DNA of 64,000 bases from Ditylenchus dipsaci (taxonomy: Eukaryota; Nematoda; Chromadorea; Rhabditida; Anguinidae): the NCBI GenBank assembly GCA_004194705.1, contig SADC01000453.1, positions 16,778 through 80,777 on the forward strand, given 5' to 3'. The position numbers were made by a program, and so were the translations under genes. Below are positions 1-11,188 of this stretch, piece by piece. Each line of letters opens with the position of its first letter. Positions within the stretch are counted from its first letter, which is position 1. Below the pieces are notes generated by a model that saw nothing but the letters and a program-made list of their open reading frames with translations, made no database searches and was not told where the DNA came from.

Positions 1-79
1 GCGGATTTCAAGATAACTTGCATTTAAAAATCAGGAAAAAACGTTTTGCGCCAAAAAAAATTAAATTCGAAAATTGACC

Positions 80-783
80 CTACTTGGATATACCCCCCCC
101 CCCCAAATCAACTTTTTTTAAAAGTGTTTCCAAACACCTTATATCGACCTAAAATGACCTCAGAAGTTCAAAAAAGACATTATTTTTTACTTCTGGTCAA
201 TAAAAAATCGAGTTTTGGACACTTTTAAATTTTGATTTTTTACCTGTTTTACCATGTTTTGGTCACTGGAGCTGGGCAAAAATAGTCTCTAAATTCATTT
301 TTGTTCAAGATCCTTGCTCGGAATTATGTCTAAGGTAAGTGAGTGCGCGCATCTCTAACCAACCAAACCCTCTGCGCCCTCGAAGGGGGCGCAGAGGGTT
401 TGGTTGCTTGGGGTTGAGATGCGCACACCCACATACCTTAGACGCAAATCACTCGAAAAGGACTCTGGGTGCATAAAAAATGTATGCATACCAGAGTTTA
501 TTTATGCGGTAGGCCCCAGTCAACAAAACTATGTTCAACATCTTCCTTTTTAAACCAAATTGGCCCCTTTTTGGTCCATTTCCACCCAAATACAGACCTA
601 AATCCCTTTAAAAATGGTCAAAATGAGTGATTTTGGGTGGTCCCAAAACTCAGTTTTTTATTGATCAGAACTCAAAAATAATGCCTTTTTTGAACTCCTG
701 AGGCCATTTTAGGTCGATATAGGGTGTTTGGAAACACTTTGAAAAAAGTTTATTTGGGGGGGGGGGGGGGGTATATCCAAGTA
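80..783. repeat. Large palindromic element with nested GC-hairpin repeat
   Basis: Two inverted arms of about 150-200 bp face each other. The left arm begins near CTACTTGGATATACCCC and the right arm ends near GGGGTATATCCAAGTAG. Both contain copies of the words AGGTCGATATAGGGTGTTTGG and TTTTTTATTGATCAGAA, or their complements. The centre (about 255-495) is a copy of the AAGGTAAGT/GC-hairpin repeat seen six more times in the window. C and G runs of more than 12 bases sit symmetrically in the arms. It has no coding capacity and is probably a non-autonomous DNA transposon carrying a second element. Confidence 0.7.
255..495. repeat. GC-hairpin foldback repeat, copy A
   Basis: The outer arms AAGGTAAGTGAGTGCGCGC and GCGCACACCCACATACCTT are near inverse complements. 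Between them is a strong hairpin, CCTCTGCGCCC TCGAA GGGGGCGCAGAGG. Flanking words (GCTCGGAATTATGTCTAAGG, AAATCACTCGAAAAGGACTC) recur in the other copies at about 16.8, 18.6, 19.0, 19.6, 24.0 and 53.9 kb. No reading frame is present. Confidence 0.75.
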
Positions 784-2414
784 GCGCCGAAAAATCACAT
801 TCACAGAAAATGTTCTTGGATCGTTTGCAGGATTCGTAGTCACAATTTTAAAGTTTTTTTTCGGTGTTTTTGGTTATTGTTAACGCGAGAATCCCGAACT
901 GTGAGACTGACAGATTCTAATGCGGAATTCTATGCTGAATTTTTTTGTTGCTGTAATCTTTTTGTTTTTATCAACTTTTATAAAGTATATTTAATTTAAC
1001 ACTGCTGAATACAACGACTAGCCGACACATAACAAAACATATTCGCGGCAAGGCAAAACGCTCGAAATTCAAAATTTTGAAACCACTTGACAAAATCACA
1101 TTATGGGTGTGGAGTTATTAGAGCATGCGGAGTTAATAGGGCATGTGGAGCAATTAGAGGAAATACGGTAACTAAAATCACTAGAGCAGGTTTCATGCAG
1201 GCCTCTATAACTATCTTATCACAAAATATATGCGAATCAAACTTTTTTCAAAATTAAGTATCATTTTTAGGTCGAAAAATATTCATGGAAAAAAGCGTGT
1301 AAGTTTACCTACAACCAGTGGCGTATCCAGAAAAAATTTTCGGGGGAGGGGGAGGGTGCTAAAGTCACTAAAAAATCATTTTATCTACAGTTTTTGCAAC
1401 TTTTATGGTGTTTTTAGAAGGAAATAAAAAATTTCAGGGGGGCTAAAGCCCGGTTAGCCCCCAGTGGGAAGTGAACTTACGATTTAATTAGAAAGTAATT
1501 TTCGATACTTATACCCAAAATTCAATTCAGATTGTGTTAGGCTCTATTCTTCGGTGTGATTCTGGTCATATTTTTGTTAATACATAAAATCTTTTTTTTT
1601 TTGAAAAATTCATCAATATATTTAATTAAGTAATTAAACTTACTTAAGATTGATAAAAAAATTCAGCTAACAGAGATGAATTAGTTCAATATAGATCAAA
1701 TTGATATAAAAAAATTGAAAGTTGCAGTTGCGATTTGTGCAAACATCATTTTAAAAGTTAAAGATAAGTTAGCGTGTGAAAAATAAATAATCAAAAAATT
1801 GTAAAAGCATGACAAAAAATTTTGAAGACATTATCTGTAATTTTAAAGGCAATTTTGAAGGAATGGCGCATTTTATATTTAATTTGAGAATAGTGTTTAA
1901 ACGTCTCTTAATTAACTTTTTACGCTACAAACGACAAAAAAAAATCTATCTCACTACACGTGACCGAAGAGCACTGTCACATGCAAATCGACCATGCTTA
2001 ACACAAGCCCTATGTGAGATTCAAAAGGCCATAACTCGAAGTTTTCAAGCATAAATTAGTGTTGACATTTGAGAACATATTGCTCGGCAATTAATTTGGA
2101 GTCAAATGGTATATAATATGTAGGGTAGAAAAAAGTCGGAATAACCACAGTACCACGAAAACCTTCCAAATCACAGATCATGGTTCTTAAAGCAAAGTTT
2201 TTAGAAAAAGTCTGTAACATTTTAACTAACCCGTGCACAGATATTCTGTTATCAGTTCCAACCAGGGTTTCGATCTGAGCTAGAAAGACTTTAAATCTGA
2301 ATTTTTTTGAGATTTTCGTCAAATGAGTTTTTTTTTGTCCGGATAAAATGGCATTTCAAACCAAGTACTTCATTTTAAAATTTTGCCATGGGAATCCATG
2401 TTAGAACAAAATTA
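784..2414. other. No gene recognised
   Basis: AT-rich DNA without a convincing exon. A solitary MITE end lies at about 1150-1171 (ATTAGAGGAAATACGGTA), preceded by three degenerate GAGTTATTAGAGCATG-like steps. The dispersed word CAAATCGACCATGCT occurs near 1986 and again at about 4590, 5220, 6230 and 63315. The interval 1310-1470 has a GGGGGAGGGGGAGGG stretch and a matching CCCC stretch. Nothing else stands out. Confidence 0.6.
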
Positions 2415-2420
2415 TTTATT
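2415..2420 (-). terminator. Polyadenylation signal AATAAA
   Basis: AATAAA on the minus strand, 24 bp after the TAA stop of the four-helix membrane protein gene at 2445. It supports that stop as the true 3' end. Confidence 0.75.
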
Positions 2421-2444
2421 TTAATTAATATCGAAGCAATGTAT

Positions 2445-4947
2445 TTATGTTTGTCTTAACGGTATTTCATGAGCAATCTTTTCTCGCATAAACATGTAGG
2501 CTCGGTATACAATGTAGTAGAAGTAGGCAACCAAAGCTGTGTAAAGTGCAGTCGCTGCAATAGCAATGACAAGCGTCATACGAATTTCTAAAACAAAAAT
2601 AGCTATATGATAAGAAGGGTTTTTAGAAATATTATTTTAGCTCAAGCACAGGGCTCGCAAATGTCTTTTTTGAAAATACTTGTGCTCTTTTGAGACCTTG
2701 AGTATTCTTGATTTTTGAACTTTTTAATCAAATTTTTTTGTTTCGCTTCAAAATTGCAATAAGCATTGTATAAAATGACCATTTTTCTTCGAAAATAGTT
2801 ATTGTCGTTTTTTGGAAAAAAGTATGATAGGCCTGCATAAGCGTGACTTTTGCTTTGGAAAAAACAAGCATTTGTACCAAACGGTGCAGTCAAACTTTGA
2901 TATGACGTACACCCAGGGGATCAGTCCTAACCAGTGTTGTCGTTCCGGAGCCGGCGCTTTGCCAAGAAATAACAGCTCATTTTAATGAAAAACTTGTGTA
3001 TACAGTCGAATGTCACAGTTAACGCATACACATATCGGCAGCGCACGTTATCTTATGTGTACGTTGAAACAAAGTTTGACTGTGCCTTAATACCTAATAG
3101 AGAATCTCTGGAATAAAGATGAGTTTAGCCCAAAAATTTCGACAAAAGCTGAAGACCTGCTTGTGAGTCAGTAAATACAAACTTTTAGCGGTAAAGAAAA
3201 TTCAACTCACCGGCCAAAAACTCTTCTTCAGTAGAAAACTTAATGCTGCCATCTTGGAACACTCTAGCTAATCTCTCCTTGTGGCTCTCAGGCATAATTA
3301 CAAACACTGCAATTAGGTAGATGACAGAAAAGATCAATAATACTATAGCCAGTATCTATATTTCCGAAAGCTTACAAAAATTGCAAAAAAGACAAATTCA
3401 AAAATATGTTTTACATTGACAATCAAGAAGGGCAGGTAGAATTTCGGTTTGTTTGTTCGTTGAGCATACAAGATGGAAAAGTGGAAAAAGAAGTTGCACA
3501 AACAACTCACACCAAACAGAGTATTACCCTGCGAGAAATAGGAGACAGCTGCAATTCCACTAAGTCCAGCTCCAATAAAAGCAATATAGTAGGCTGCTCT
3601 CTGCAAAAAATATGAAATAAAAATAGAAAAAAAAACTTTCATTTTTAAACATTTTGCACCATTTAAATTTGTCTAATAGCTACAGGCTTCATATAACTCG
3701 CCTCTAAAAAAACTTTTTTTTATTTTCGACTTTTGGGGGTAAATTATGGTATCGACTATTTGCGGTCATTCTAAGTCATAATGAGCACCCACTCATCTTG
3801 ACTCAGAATGAGACCCACGAGTTAACTGTGAATATTTTTTGTATATTACTCAAAAAATTTCAAAGTCAATTCGTGGTCTCATCCAATGCTGTGAATGGGC
3901 ACCGGTGTGGCGCCCATTGCAAAGATTTCCTAGTTCGGTGCCGAGTGAGGAGCCGGTGCAGAAATTTGAAATTTACAGAACTGGTCTCATCCTGAATCAG
4001 GATGGGTGCGTGCTTATTCTGACTCACGAGAGAGGGACCCTGACTGTGCCCTGGGGTAATTCCGATGAATTTTTTTCTGCAAATTTTCGTAGAGCTTGTC
4101 CAACTTGCTGACAAATCTGGCTCCCCAGTTTTGAAGGTCCACCCAAACTGGTACAAGGGTTACTTAAAATTCAAAAAACACCTCGATACCAATGTCATGC
4201 TTTTTCATAGCAGACTCTTGAGCCATGGGTCATTTCTAAAATTTTCGTTAGCTTTCAGAGGTGGGAGCCAAATTCACGTGGGATTTGAGCACGCTCTACA
4301 AGAATACACGAATAAAAAAAACTTCGTGAAAAAAAATGCCAAGCCACAGTCAGTTTCCCTCCCTTGTCAGAATGATCTCAAATAACAAATGCGACGAAAT
4401 CATGCTTTATTCTCCTAAAGTCATAAATGAAAAAAAGTTTGTTTGGAGGCGGATTATATCTCATCTATCTATTTTCTTGATGAAAAAATCATGTTTTTGA
4501 CTTATTTGATCATTTGAATTTCAAAAAAATTGCATTTCATATTTTTTTGAGCGGAATTTTAAATGTGACAGCAAGTTCTTATATTCGAGGGCAAATCGAC
4601 CATGCTGAATTTGTATCCGGTGTCGAAAACTAAGGCTCCATTAGCAAAATATTAGTTTTATTGATTCGTAGGGGTAGTTGACCCGCAAATATTGATCTGT
4701 TTCAGATTCTGTTTTCACCATCGTGTTCAACCAGGATGTAATCTTAGTTCAATCAGGCATTCCAGTGTCAAAGCCGTTTTACTTTTAAATTTACTAGCGG
4801 TTGAACGTTTGTTGCAAAATTTGTAAGATTGCAAACGGATGTTAAGTGAATTTGCAGTAAAAACGTAAAATCTACCTCTACATGAATATTGCAGCAACAT
4901 TTGTAACGGGAGTCATCGAAGTCATTCCTAATCGGTGTTGTGTACAT
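2445..4947 (-). CDS. Four-helix membrane protein, LAPTM-like
   Basis: Four exons: 4876-4947, 3415-3600, 3211-3355 and 2445-2587. They join in phase 0, 0 and 1 into a 181-residue protein. The 59-bp intron at 3356-3414 removes an in-frame stop. The protein starts with about 24 soluble residues containing KCCCN, a typical cytosolic cysteine patch. Four hydrophobic segments follow, at about residues 27-47, 53-72, 81-107 and 139-165. A charged loop (MPESHKERLARVFQDGS) lies between helices 3 and 4, and the tail is basic with aromatic residues (YRAYMFMREK). This layout resembles nematode proteins of the lysosome-associated LAPTM type; that family call rests on topology and the N-terminal cysteines, not on an alignment. 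The start is chosen because exon 1 begins with ATG 29 bp behind an acceptor-like ATTTTTTTTCAG. Exon structure is well supported; function is not shown. Nearest recognised neighbour is 8 kb away. Confidence 0.85.
3601..4875 (-). other. Intron 1 of the four-helix gene
   Basis: 1,275 bp intron with donor GAG|GTAGAT and acceptor TTTTTTGCAG|AGA. It holds a hairpin at about 3893-3920 (AATGGGCACC...GGCGCCCATT) and repeated ACTCATCTTGACTCAGAATG/CTGACTCACGAG words. That suggests a decayed inverted-repeat element at about 3770-4380. No exon is seen inside it. Confidence 0.5.
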
Positions 4948-4975
4948 TGAAGGTTTTAATTAGTTAAATAATAAA

Positions 4976-4987
4976 CTGAAAAAAAAT
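4976..4987 (-). promoter_or_regulatory. Acceptor-like site before the start, possible SL site
   Basis: On the minus strand ATTTTTTTTCAG ends 29 bp before the ATG at 4947, with no matching donor recognised upstream. In nematodes such a site is the usual signature of spliced-leader addition. An ordinary intron in the 5' UTR would look the same. Confidence 0.45.
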
Positions 4988-5216
4988 AAGAATTAAATTA
5001 GTGTGATTACTGGAATAAGAATTAACAGAAACAATCAGCCATAGGAAAATCGACCAAAACCACATTTAAATAAATATATAGTGCAAAAATATAAATTTAA
5101 CGTTTTAGAGAAAAATCGGTGCTACTGGATTTTAAGACTATTCGAGACTAAAATAGTCAGCAAAAGGTCTCAGTTGTAATTTTTCTGCAAAACTGAAAGA
5201 TTACACGTCGGATTCA

Positions 5217-5635
5217 TGTTCAGCATAGTCGATTTGACTCTGAATTCACTGTTTCATGTAGAATTCACAGTGAATCTCAAATTCCATTTAAGAGAAAAAA
5301 ACGCTCAAAATAAAATTTTTGATTTTTTTAGAATTTTCCAATTCCAGCGTATGTATCGAATTTGAAAATTATGTTTTTGATTGAATCGACCATTTTGAAA
5401 ATGGATCTGTCAAAAAAATCTGTCTTCAAATGCAGAATTGTCAGATCGACTTCTAGTTTTTTTAATTTTTATTGTTTTGCATTTTCAGACATTTTTTTCC
5501 ACACAGGCGTGTTAATAATGGTCGCTTTACTTAAAAATACTCTCTTAACTCAAAACACACAGTGCAATTTTTTTTAAAAACATGTTTTTTGTCTTGAGTT
5601 GAATTTGAGACTCACAGTGACTTCTAACTAAAACA
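5217..5635. repeat. Inverted repeat with GTTCAGCATAGTCGATTTG end
   Basis: The arms at about 5258-5310 and 5590-5632 share CACAGTGAATCTCAAATTC and its complement. The outer word GTTCAGCATAGTCGATTTG matches a second, similar palindrome at 63310-63470, which also has TTGTCTTGAGC-type steps. It is non-coding and probably an old MITE. Confidence 0.5.
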
Positions 5636-5654
5636 GCGGTTTTAGAAGCGGATC

Positions 5655-6247
5655 GGGCACTTTGCGAATAGGGCCGTTAGGCCCCCACACCCTCAATTTA
5701 AGGAAAGTAACCACAAAAGACGTCTTTAACTAGTTTTTTCAGCTATATAATATACAAGATACATCTGTAAACATTTTCCTAATCAAAAATTTCGCCTCTT
5801 TAAACAAATTTGACTTTTAGTTTTCAAAGGTAGGTAGTTTTTTTAGGGTATTTCGACGTAATTCTGGGTTTTTTTTTATCACAAGTAGGTTTTATTTAAA
5901 CTGAGACAACGGTAGGCCAGTGTGTTTTAGGATGGACTTTAAAATATTTTTTTTATTTTTTTTTATTAGAAACATGTTTGAGTTCGTCCTAACATATGGC
6001 CTACACTTGCTAAACCATGAAGCACTAATTTTATCTAAAATAGCCTAAAAATGACGCATACTTTTAAGGACTTGAAGTAAAATTGTCTTCGGGAAAGTTG
6101 AATCTTTAACTTATAAAACTGTTATAGACTTATACAGCAGAAATATAGAGCAGAAATAAGTAACGTAAAAGGTGTGTGTGGTCACTTTCCTTAAATTGGG
6201 AGGGGGAGGCCAACGGCATGAGTGCCGAAAATCGACTATGCTGAACA
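5655..6247. repeat. Inverted repeat with nested smaller palindrome
   Basis: The left arm CCCTCAATTTAAGGAAAGT and the right arm ACTTTCCTTAAATTGGGAGG are inverse complements, and the flanking CACTTT..GGCC blocks also pair. Inside, at about 5905-6015, is a second palindrome with GTAGGCCAGTGTGTTTTAGG facing CCTAACATATGGCCTAC. That inner family recurs at 36.8, 46.4 and 49.3 kb. No coding content. Confidence 0.6.
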
Positions 6248-6299
6248 CGGATTTAAGGTTTAATATAATAGTTTCGCATATAAATGACTTAAACCTCAC

Positions 6300-7226
6300 C
6301 AAAATAATAGATGTGATATGAGGAGCAAGTTCTCAAATAAGACAAAGTCTTGAAATAGGACCATACTACTATTAGGACCTTTTCGAACTATTTTAGTTCC
6401 AAGTAGTTCTACGTTTGAAGCAAATAGCACCAAATTATCATCCTCGCCCGTGTAAACACTAAAAAAACAATTTTCTTGAAAAAAAATCAGTCAAAATCAA
6501 AAAAGTCTGTGAACGGTCAAAAGATATTTTGTTAAGAACTAAAAGGCAGAGAACAACTTGCTAAGGCATGATTTAGGACCATAAATGCAAACAGTGTAAC
6601 CCATGACAACTTAATCGAGTTTTTCTGTTTTTTTGCATTAAAAAAAGAGAGTCTAAGAGACAAAAAGTTTTTATGAGCAAAAGTAATCAGCTTTTGTTTT
6701 TCAAATACCTAAAAAAGCATAGCCACTTAGGTGCGTATTAAATTAAAGCTTTTTTGAAAAAGCCTGTCCTTAAATCGAGGTTTTGCTTTTTGAGTAGTAA
6801 AATTATTTAATTATCAAAAAACGATCGGCAAAATCAGAATTCTTGCGATATTTGCAATCAGACTGCCAAAACAAAACTGGTGAAAAATTTTAAAAATCAG
6901 GCTGAAAAAAAGTGTCGGACCCTAGGTGGGAACGAACTTTTAGAGTGTCCTTGAATCGAGAGTCGACTGTAATCGGAAATAGGAGATTTTCTGGCAGGAC
7001 TCAAAATTCAAAACATATAAGAATTAGGCAAAATGAACAAACTGCTGGTTTTCACACTAAAGTTTTTGTGGGGGTTAAAGCAAATTTATACGTAAAAGAA
7101 AGATGTCAAACTGAGAAGAAAGATTGAAGCTGAAATAAGCAAAATTAAAAAAAAACAATCGAAAATAAAATCTACAAAGGGGAAGTTGTAAGCCATTTCA
7201 GTTTTCGCGTTAAAACTTTAAAGTTC
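6300..7226. other. No gene recognised
   Basis: AT-rich sequence with frequent A and T runs. The only marked word is CGAGAGTCGACTGTA at about 6957-6972, which resembles the ends of pogo/Tigger-type MITEs elsewhere in the window. No second end was found, so it may be a solitary terminus. Confidence 0.5.
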
Positions 7227-7234
7227 TTTGTAGC

Positions 7235-7665
7235 TAGGGATGTCGGCTTGGCGTTATGCATATTTGAAAATTTTTGGATGCTTTTTATATTTTAGCTCTT
7301 ATTTAATAATATTTTTCGTCTCTATAATAGCGCAAATGAAAGTTTAGAATCTTGGCTACATATTGGTATATAAAACTTGTGCATTTGCAAAAAAAATCAG
7401 AAATTTTAATCAAAACAATTTCGGCTCGGAAAATGCGATTTCGGCTTGCACAAGCCGAAATCTGATTGGGCAAGCCGAAATTGTCTTGACGAACTTTTCT
7501 GGTTTTTTTTCGCAAAGGCACAAGTTTTATATACCAATGTGTAGCCAAGATTCTAAACTTTCATCTGCGCTATTATAGAGACGAAAAATATTATTAAATA
7601 AGAGCTAAAATATAAAAAGTATCCAAAAATTTTCAAATATGCATAACGCCAAGCCGACAACCCTA
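7235..7665. mobile_element. hAT-type MITE, 431 bp, near-perfect palindrome
   Basis: The ends are TAGGGATGTCGGCTTGGC and GCCAAGCCGACAACCCTA, and the element is palindromic over nearly its whole length. The centre is GGCTTGCACAAGCC near 7445. It is flanked by a perfect 8-bp direct repeat, TTTGTAGC, at 7227-7234 and 7666-7673. TAGGG-type ends plus an 8-bp target duplication are the hallmark of the hAT superfamily. The arms differ at only a few positions, suggesting a fairly young insertion. It carries no transposase, so it must have been moved in trans. Confidence 0.9.
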
Positions 7666-7673
7666 TTTGTAGC

Positions 7674-8324
7674 ATTTTCAATTTCAGTGCTGAGTTTGTA
7701 GCGCAGAACCCCAACTTCCTTTTTTAGCATTTTTTCTTTCTTTTTTTTTCTGAATGTTTTTAAACTACAACTAACCGGCTAATTGCTTTTGACATAATTG
7801 AGCTTCTCCTTAGAACAGAAAACTTTGAACCTGTGTCTGAAAAGAAAAAAAACATTCACATAGCACCTTTTGAATGAAAAGATATTTAAGAAATGGTAGA
7901 AATGCTTTAAAGTCTCTTTTGCCAGAAAAGCCTCTTTTACTGCAACAAATAATATTTCTGCCACATCGAACTCTTCGCATATAACTTTTTATATTTTTAT
8001 AACTTTTTATATAATTTTTTGGGCAATATGAAAAGCTTCTTTGCTGCAGAAAAGATTATTTTCTGCATTTTCGCATAAAAAAAACTATTTCGCTGAAAAA
8101 CAGCTTTTTTTCGCCGCAAAATTTGACAAAATCACCGGGCTAAAGATTGTTCCTACATCTCGTCTTCAAGCAGCTTGTAATTCACTTTGGTCTGTCTTGC
8201 CCAATTGTTGTGCAACCATTATACCTTGTTTAGCAATAAACACTTCAATTTGGAAGTTAAGGGCAAAGAAGAAGGAATAATTCATCGGTGACTTGTAATT
8301 GATTTTGTTCGGAAGAAAAATGAT
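7674..8324. other. No gene recognised
   Basis: AT-rich DNA. Between about 8040 and 8280 both strands stay open for 60-80 codons and base use is less extreme. A minus-strand frame here contains VAQQLGKTDQSELQAA before a stop. No supported splice context or family match was seen, so it is not called as a gene. Confidence 0.4.
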
Positions 8325-8394
8325 AGTGGACGCAATTGAACCAACTCTCAAGGATTACTAAGCCAGCGTGCTGCCACTACACTATGCTTCCACT
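8325..8394 (-). tRNA. tRNA-like sequence, probably a pseudogene or SINE head
   Basis: The minus strand reads as a 70-nt degraded tRNA. The ends AGTGGA and TCCACT pair as an acceptor stem. An A-box-like TAGTGTAGTGGCAGCACG lies 10 nt in, and a B-box-like GGTTCAATTGC lies near the 3' end. The anticodon region CTGGCTTAGTAATCC does not fold into a clean five-base-pair stem, and the T stem is weak. If the loop is TTAGTAA the anticodon would be AGT (Thr). It is more likely a relic or a tRNA-derived SINE head than a working tRNA. Confidence 0.35.
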
Positions 8395-8599
8395 TCTGGA
8401 CTTCCAGAGAGGCACTGAGACAAAAGGCACTTGCACGTTGTTATCCGCCGTCTCTTCTTGCTGAAGATTAAGTGCATTTGCTTGAAATTGTCTATCCTGC
8501 AGCACACTCTAGGTGGAGATGAATAGACAATTACTCTGATTTTTTCTAGACATAATTTGGCAAGCACATACAGAGAAAATAATTCAAACAATCAAAATT

Positions 8600-9850
8600 A
8601 GATTCACAGTGACTAAGAATACTCTAATTCTAAATATTTCAGGCACAGGGAGGCGAAAGTATTCTATCCGACTTGAAATGCTCAGAACTTTTTGTGCTCC
8701 AATTTTTAAAATAACAGATTATGGCTTATTCGATAGCCCTGAATATGCGGTTTTGCTTTACACCAAAAGAAATTTTTTTCAAACCTCGCTGAGGTATGCC
8801 CATCCAAAGAAAAACTGGCTTTTTTAGTAACATACCGAATGTACAGGGTGGACCGACAAATTCAACTTTTTTTTGAAAACTTTAAGTTCTAACTTTCTTC
8901 AATCTTCGTTGCTATTTTTATTTGACCCATTTTTTTCTCTTAGCTAGCTTAAACACTGTCATCGATTTTTATGGAAAAATCGGCTCTATATGTGTTCGAG
9001 GGGCTCCCGAAAAAAGATCCTCGGTCCCCTCTGTTGTTGATTTTTGTGATTTTAAAGTCTCAGGTTTAGTCAAGTTTTTTTTCCCTGAGTCTATGAATTT
9101 ATGTTCAAGTGCATCTTAACATTTGATTCCCAACTTTCACCTCAAGCTGAGCTTAAAAAATTACAAAAATAAACAACAGATGGACCAAGTCATATTTTTT
9201 CGGGGTCCCTCGAACAGTAATTTTTAATAATTTTTAGACCCCTATTGACACTTCTGCGCTACTCAAATATACCCCCGTGAACAATGATTTTTAGGCTCAG
9301 GAACAACCCGTACTAATTGCCGCATTTTTTGAAAAAAAGCATGGTTTCAGGGTACGAGAAGCTTTTAGAGGGGGAGGTATCAACGAGTAGCGGCAAAAAA
9401 AGCAAAAAAACTGAAAAGTAACAGCTTTTGGAAAAAAATTAAAAATTACTGAAAAGTGTGGTGCTATTTAAATAAGGCATCCCTTCCTCCTTTACCAGCT
9501 CCCCATTTTTTTTTCCATTTGCCTGCAGAAAAGCAAATATTTATTTTTAGAAATTTTTAATCCTATGCTTTTGCATCTCTATGTTCTATGATCTATGCTC
9601 TAGGCAAAAAAGCAGTTTCTTCGAGCTATTATTAGCCAGCCTGGAAAACATTTATGTGATGAAAAAGCTGTCTGACAGGACTGTGAAAAAGCTGAAAATG
9701 CTAAATATTGGTTGTAAGAGCTTGGTTTTAGCCATTTTCAAGTGAAAAAAGCGATTCAATAAAAATCCATCACTTTTCAACAAAAATTTGACAACTTTTT
9801 ACAAAATCATGCACTTTTGAGCGTTTTCGAACACAAATCTTGAATGGCAC
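8600..9850. other. No gene recognised
   Basis: A unit with CAGGAACAACCCGTACTAATT near 9300 belongs to the same family as the palindrome at 20367-20695. CTATTGACACTTCTGCGCTACTC lies just before it. No exon or complete element could be defined. Confidence 0.45.
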
Positions 9851-9858
9851 TCTTGAAA

Positions 9859-10037
9859 TTTATTTATGTTCTAATAATTGGACTGCATCGAGCACTTGAT
9901 AATTTATTTAAACGACAAAATTGTTACGCTAAGCAATCTGGGTCGGTAAAATATGGCCGAACGAGCAGATGAAAATTGTGTCATTTAAATGAATTATCAA
10001 ATTGTCGATCTAGTACAATTATTGAAACATAAATAAA
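9859..10037. repeat. Short inverted-repeat element
   Basis: TTTATTTATGTTCTAATAATTG at the left faces CAATTATTGAAACATAAATAAA at the right, and the inner GATAATTTATTTAAACGACAA faces a complementary ATGAATTATCAAATTGTCG block. About 180 bp, non-coding, and of MITE size. Confidence 0.6.
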
Positions 10038-10508
10038 TCTCTAAATTATACAGCAATAAAGCCAATCTAAAAGCGAAAAAAAGCGAATATCTAATGGCAA
10101 TTGTAAAATGAAAAGAGTATGAGCTGAACGATTGTTTGGCTGTGCCTGCAAACCACACAGCCGCAGACATACACAAGTTAGTCAGTCACTACTGCTGCCA
10201 CCTCTCCAAAAGAGAAAGGCATTGGCAAAATGGGCAGTCGGTGAAATTAGCTTGTTGTTTGTTCCTGCTGCTCTTGAAGCAATTTTAAATTCATGAGTCT
10301 TTCTTTGCGTAAAACCGCAAGCGCACATCCCTCCGCGCCCCAAAGAGTAGGAGCTCTCTAGGCGTAAAGATCCAAAGAATATGAGCTATCTAACCAGTTT
10401 TAAGCTTAAAGAGCGCACACTCTTTGGGTGGTGGTGCACTCAGGGGCTGTCTTTGGTACGCAACCGACTTGCGAATGCCATTACTCGCCTACTCAAAATA
10501 CTCACCGA

Positions 10509-10747
10509 CGCGAAAACTCGCCAACAAAAAACTCGCCAACGAAAAATTCGATTTAACAACTTCTTATGGCAGGACCCAATGAGGACAGTAAAATTAATTT
10601 TTCTTTGGCGAGTTCTAAAGTCGGCGAGTATTCTGCGTTGGCGAGTTCTAAAGTCGGCGAGTATTCTGCGTTGGCGAGTTCTAAAGTCGGCGAGTATTCT
10701 GCGTTGGCGAGTATTCTGCGTTGGCGAGTTCTAAAGTCGGCGAGTTG
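10509..10747 (+). repeat. 33-bp minisatellite, about four units
   Basis: The unit combines GGCGAGTTCTAAAGTC and GGCGAGTATTCTGCGTT in direct array from about 10608. One unit is shortened near 10704. Because 33 bp is eleven codons, the array stays open in several frames, which explains repetitive reading frames here. Upstream (10509-10545) ACTCGCCAAC occurs twice in the opposite orientation, so the array could fold back on its flank. It is probably the expanded end of a foldback element. Confidence 0.8.
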
Positions 10748-10927
10748 GTTGCGTCCTCTGTCCTCTCTTTGTGAAAATAATATCTAATTATTATTCATAT
10801 TATATATTTACAGCAGGGCTGGGCACACTTTTTCTAATTTTTTCTGAAAACGAGTAGCGTCGATATTTCGTACTCTATCAATATCTTGTTTAGAGAATCT
10901 TAGGCTAAAAACATTATAAGCACTTGA

Positions 10928-10939
10928 CTTTATTTATTT
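10928..10939 (-). terminator. AAATAAATAAA polyadenylation-like signal
   Basis: The minus strand carries overlapping AATAAA copies about 60 bp after the stop at 10999. It gives weak support to a 3' exon at 10999-11188. Confidence 0.35.
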
Positions 10940-10998
10940 CTTAACAAATACAATGTCTTTCGTCATCCCAATTATTCTTGTCATCTTTTTTTCGACTT

Positions 10999-11188
10999 TT
11001 AAAAAAGCCCTGCTATTTGAGAAGCTGTGACTGCCTTATCTCCTATAGAATAATAAGCATGCAGAGAGGATATCGGCAAATTTCTTAAAGTTCCTGTTCT
11101 AAGTTTTTCTTCACTAAAGGTATCTTTTTGAAAGTGTGCAGAGGCCATTTTCGACAGATCAGATGAAACTCCAGTGTAGGGCTCCACT
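10999..11188 (-). CDS. Candidate terminal exon, unassigned
   Basis: After an acceptor AATTTTCAG at about 11190, two minus-strand frames are open. One runs 62 codons to a stop at 10999 (contains EPYTGVSSDLSKMASAHFQK), with mixed polar composition typical of a real protein. The other gives 33 residues and stops at 11085 (WSPTLEFHLICRKW). The second is in the phase needed to follow the last exon of the secreted-protein gene at 13527. The first would need a different upstream exon. Which frame is used, and whether the exon belongs to that gene 2.3 kb away, is unresolved. Confidence 0.3.

Noticed and set aside
3343..3642. Single-exon 99-residue membrane protein
   Set aside because: The frame is exon 2 of the four-helix gene read through its donor at 3414 into the intron.
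10608..10745. Gene for a repetitive protein
   Set aside because: The frame is open only because the repeat unit is 33 bp. Three frames are equally open and none has a leader or splice borders.
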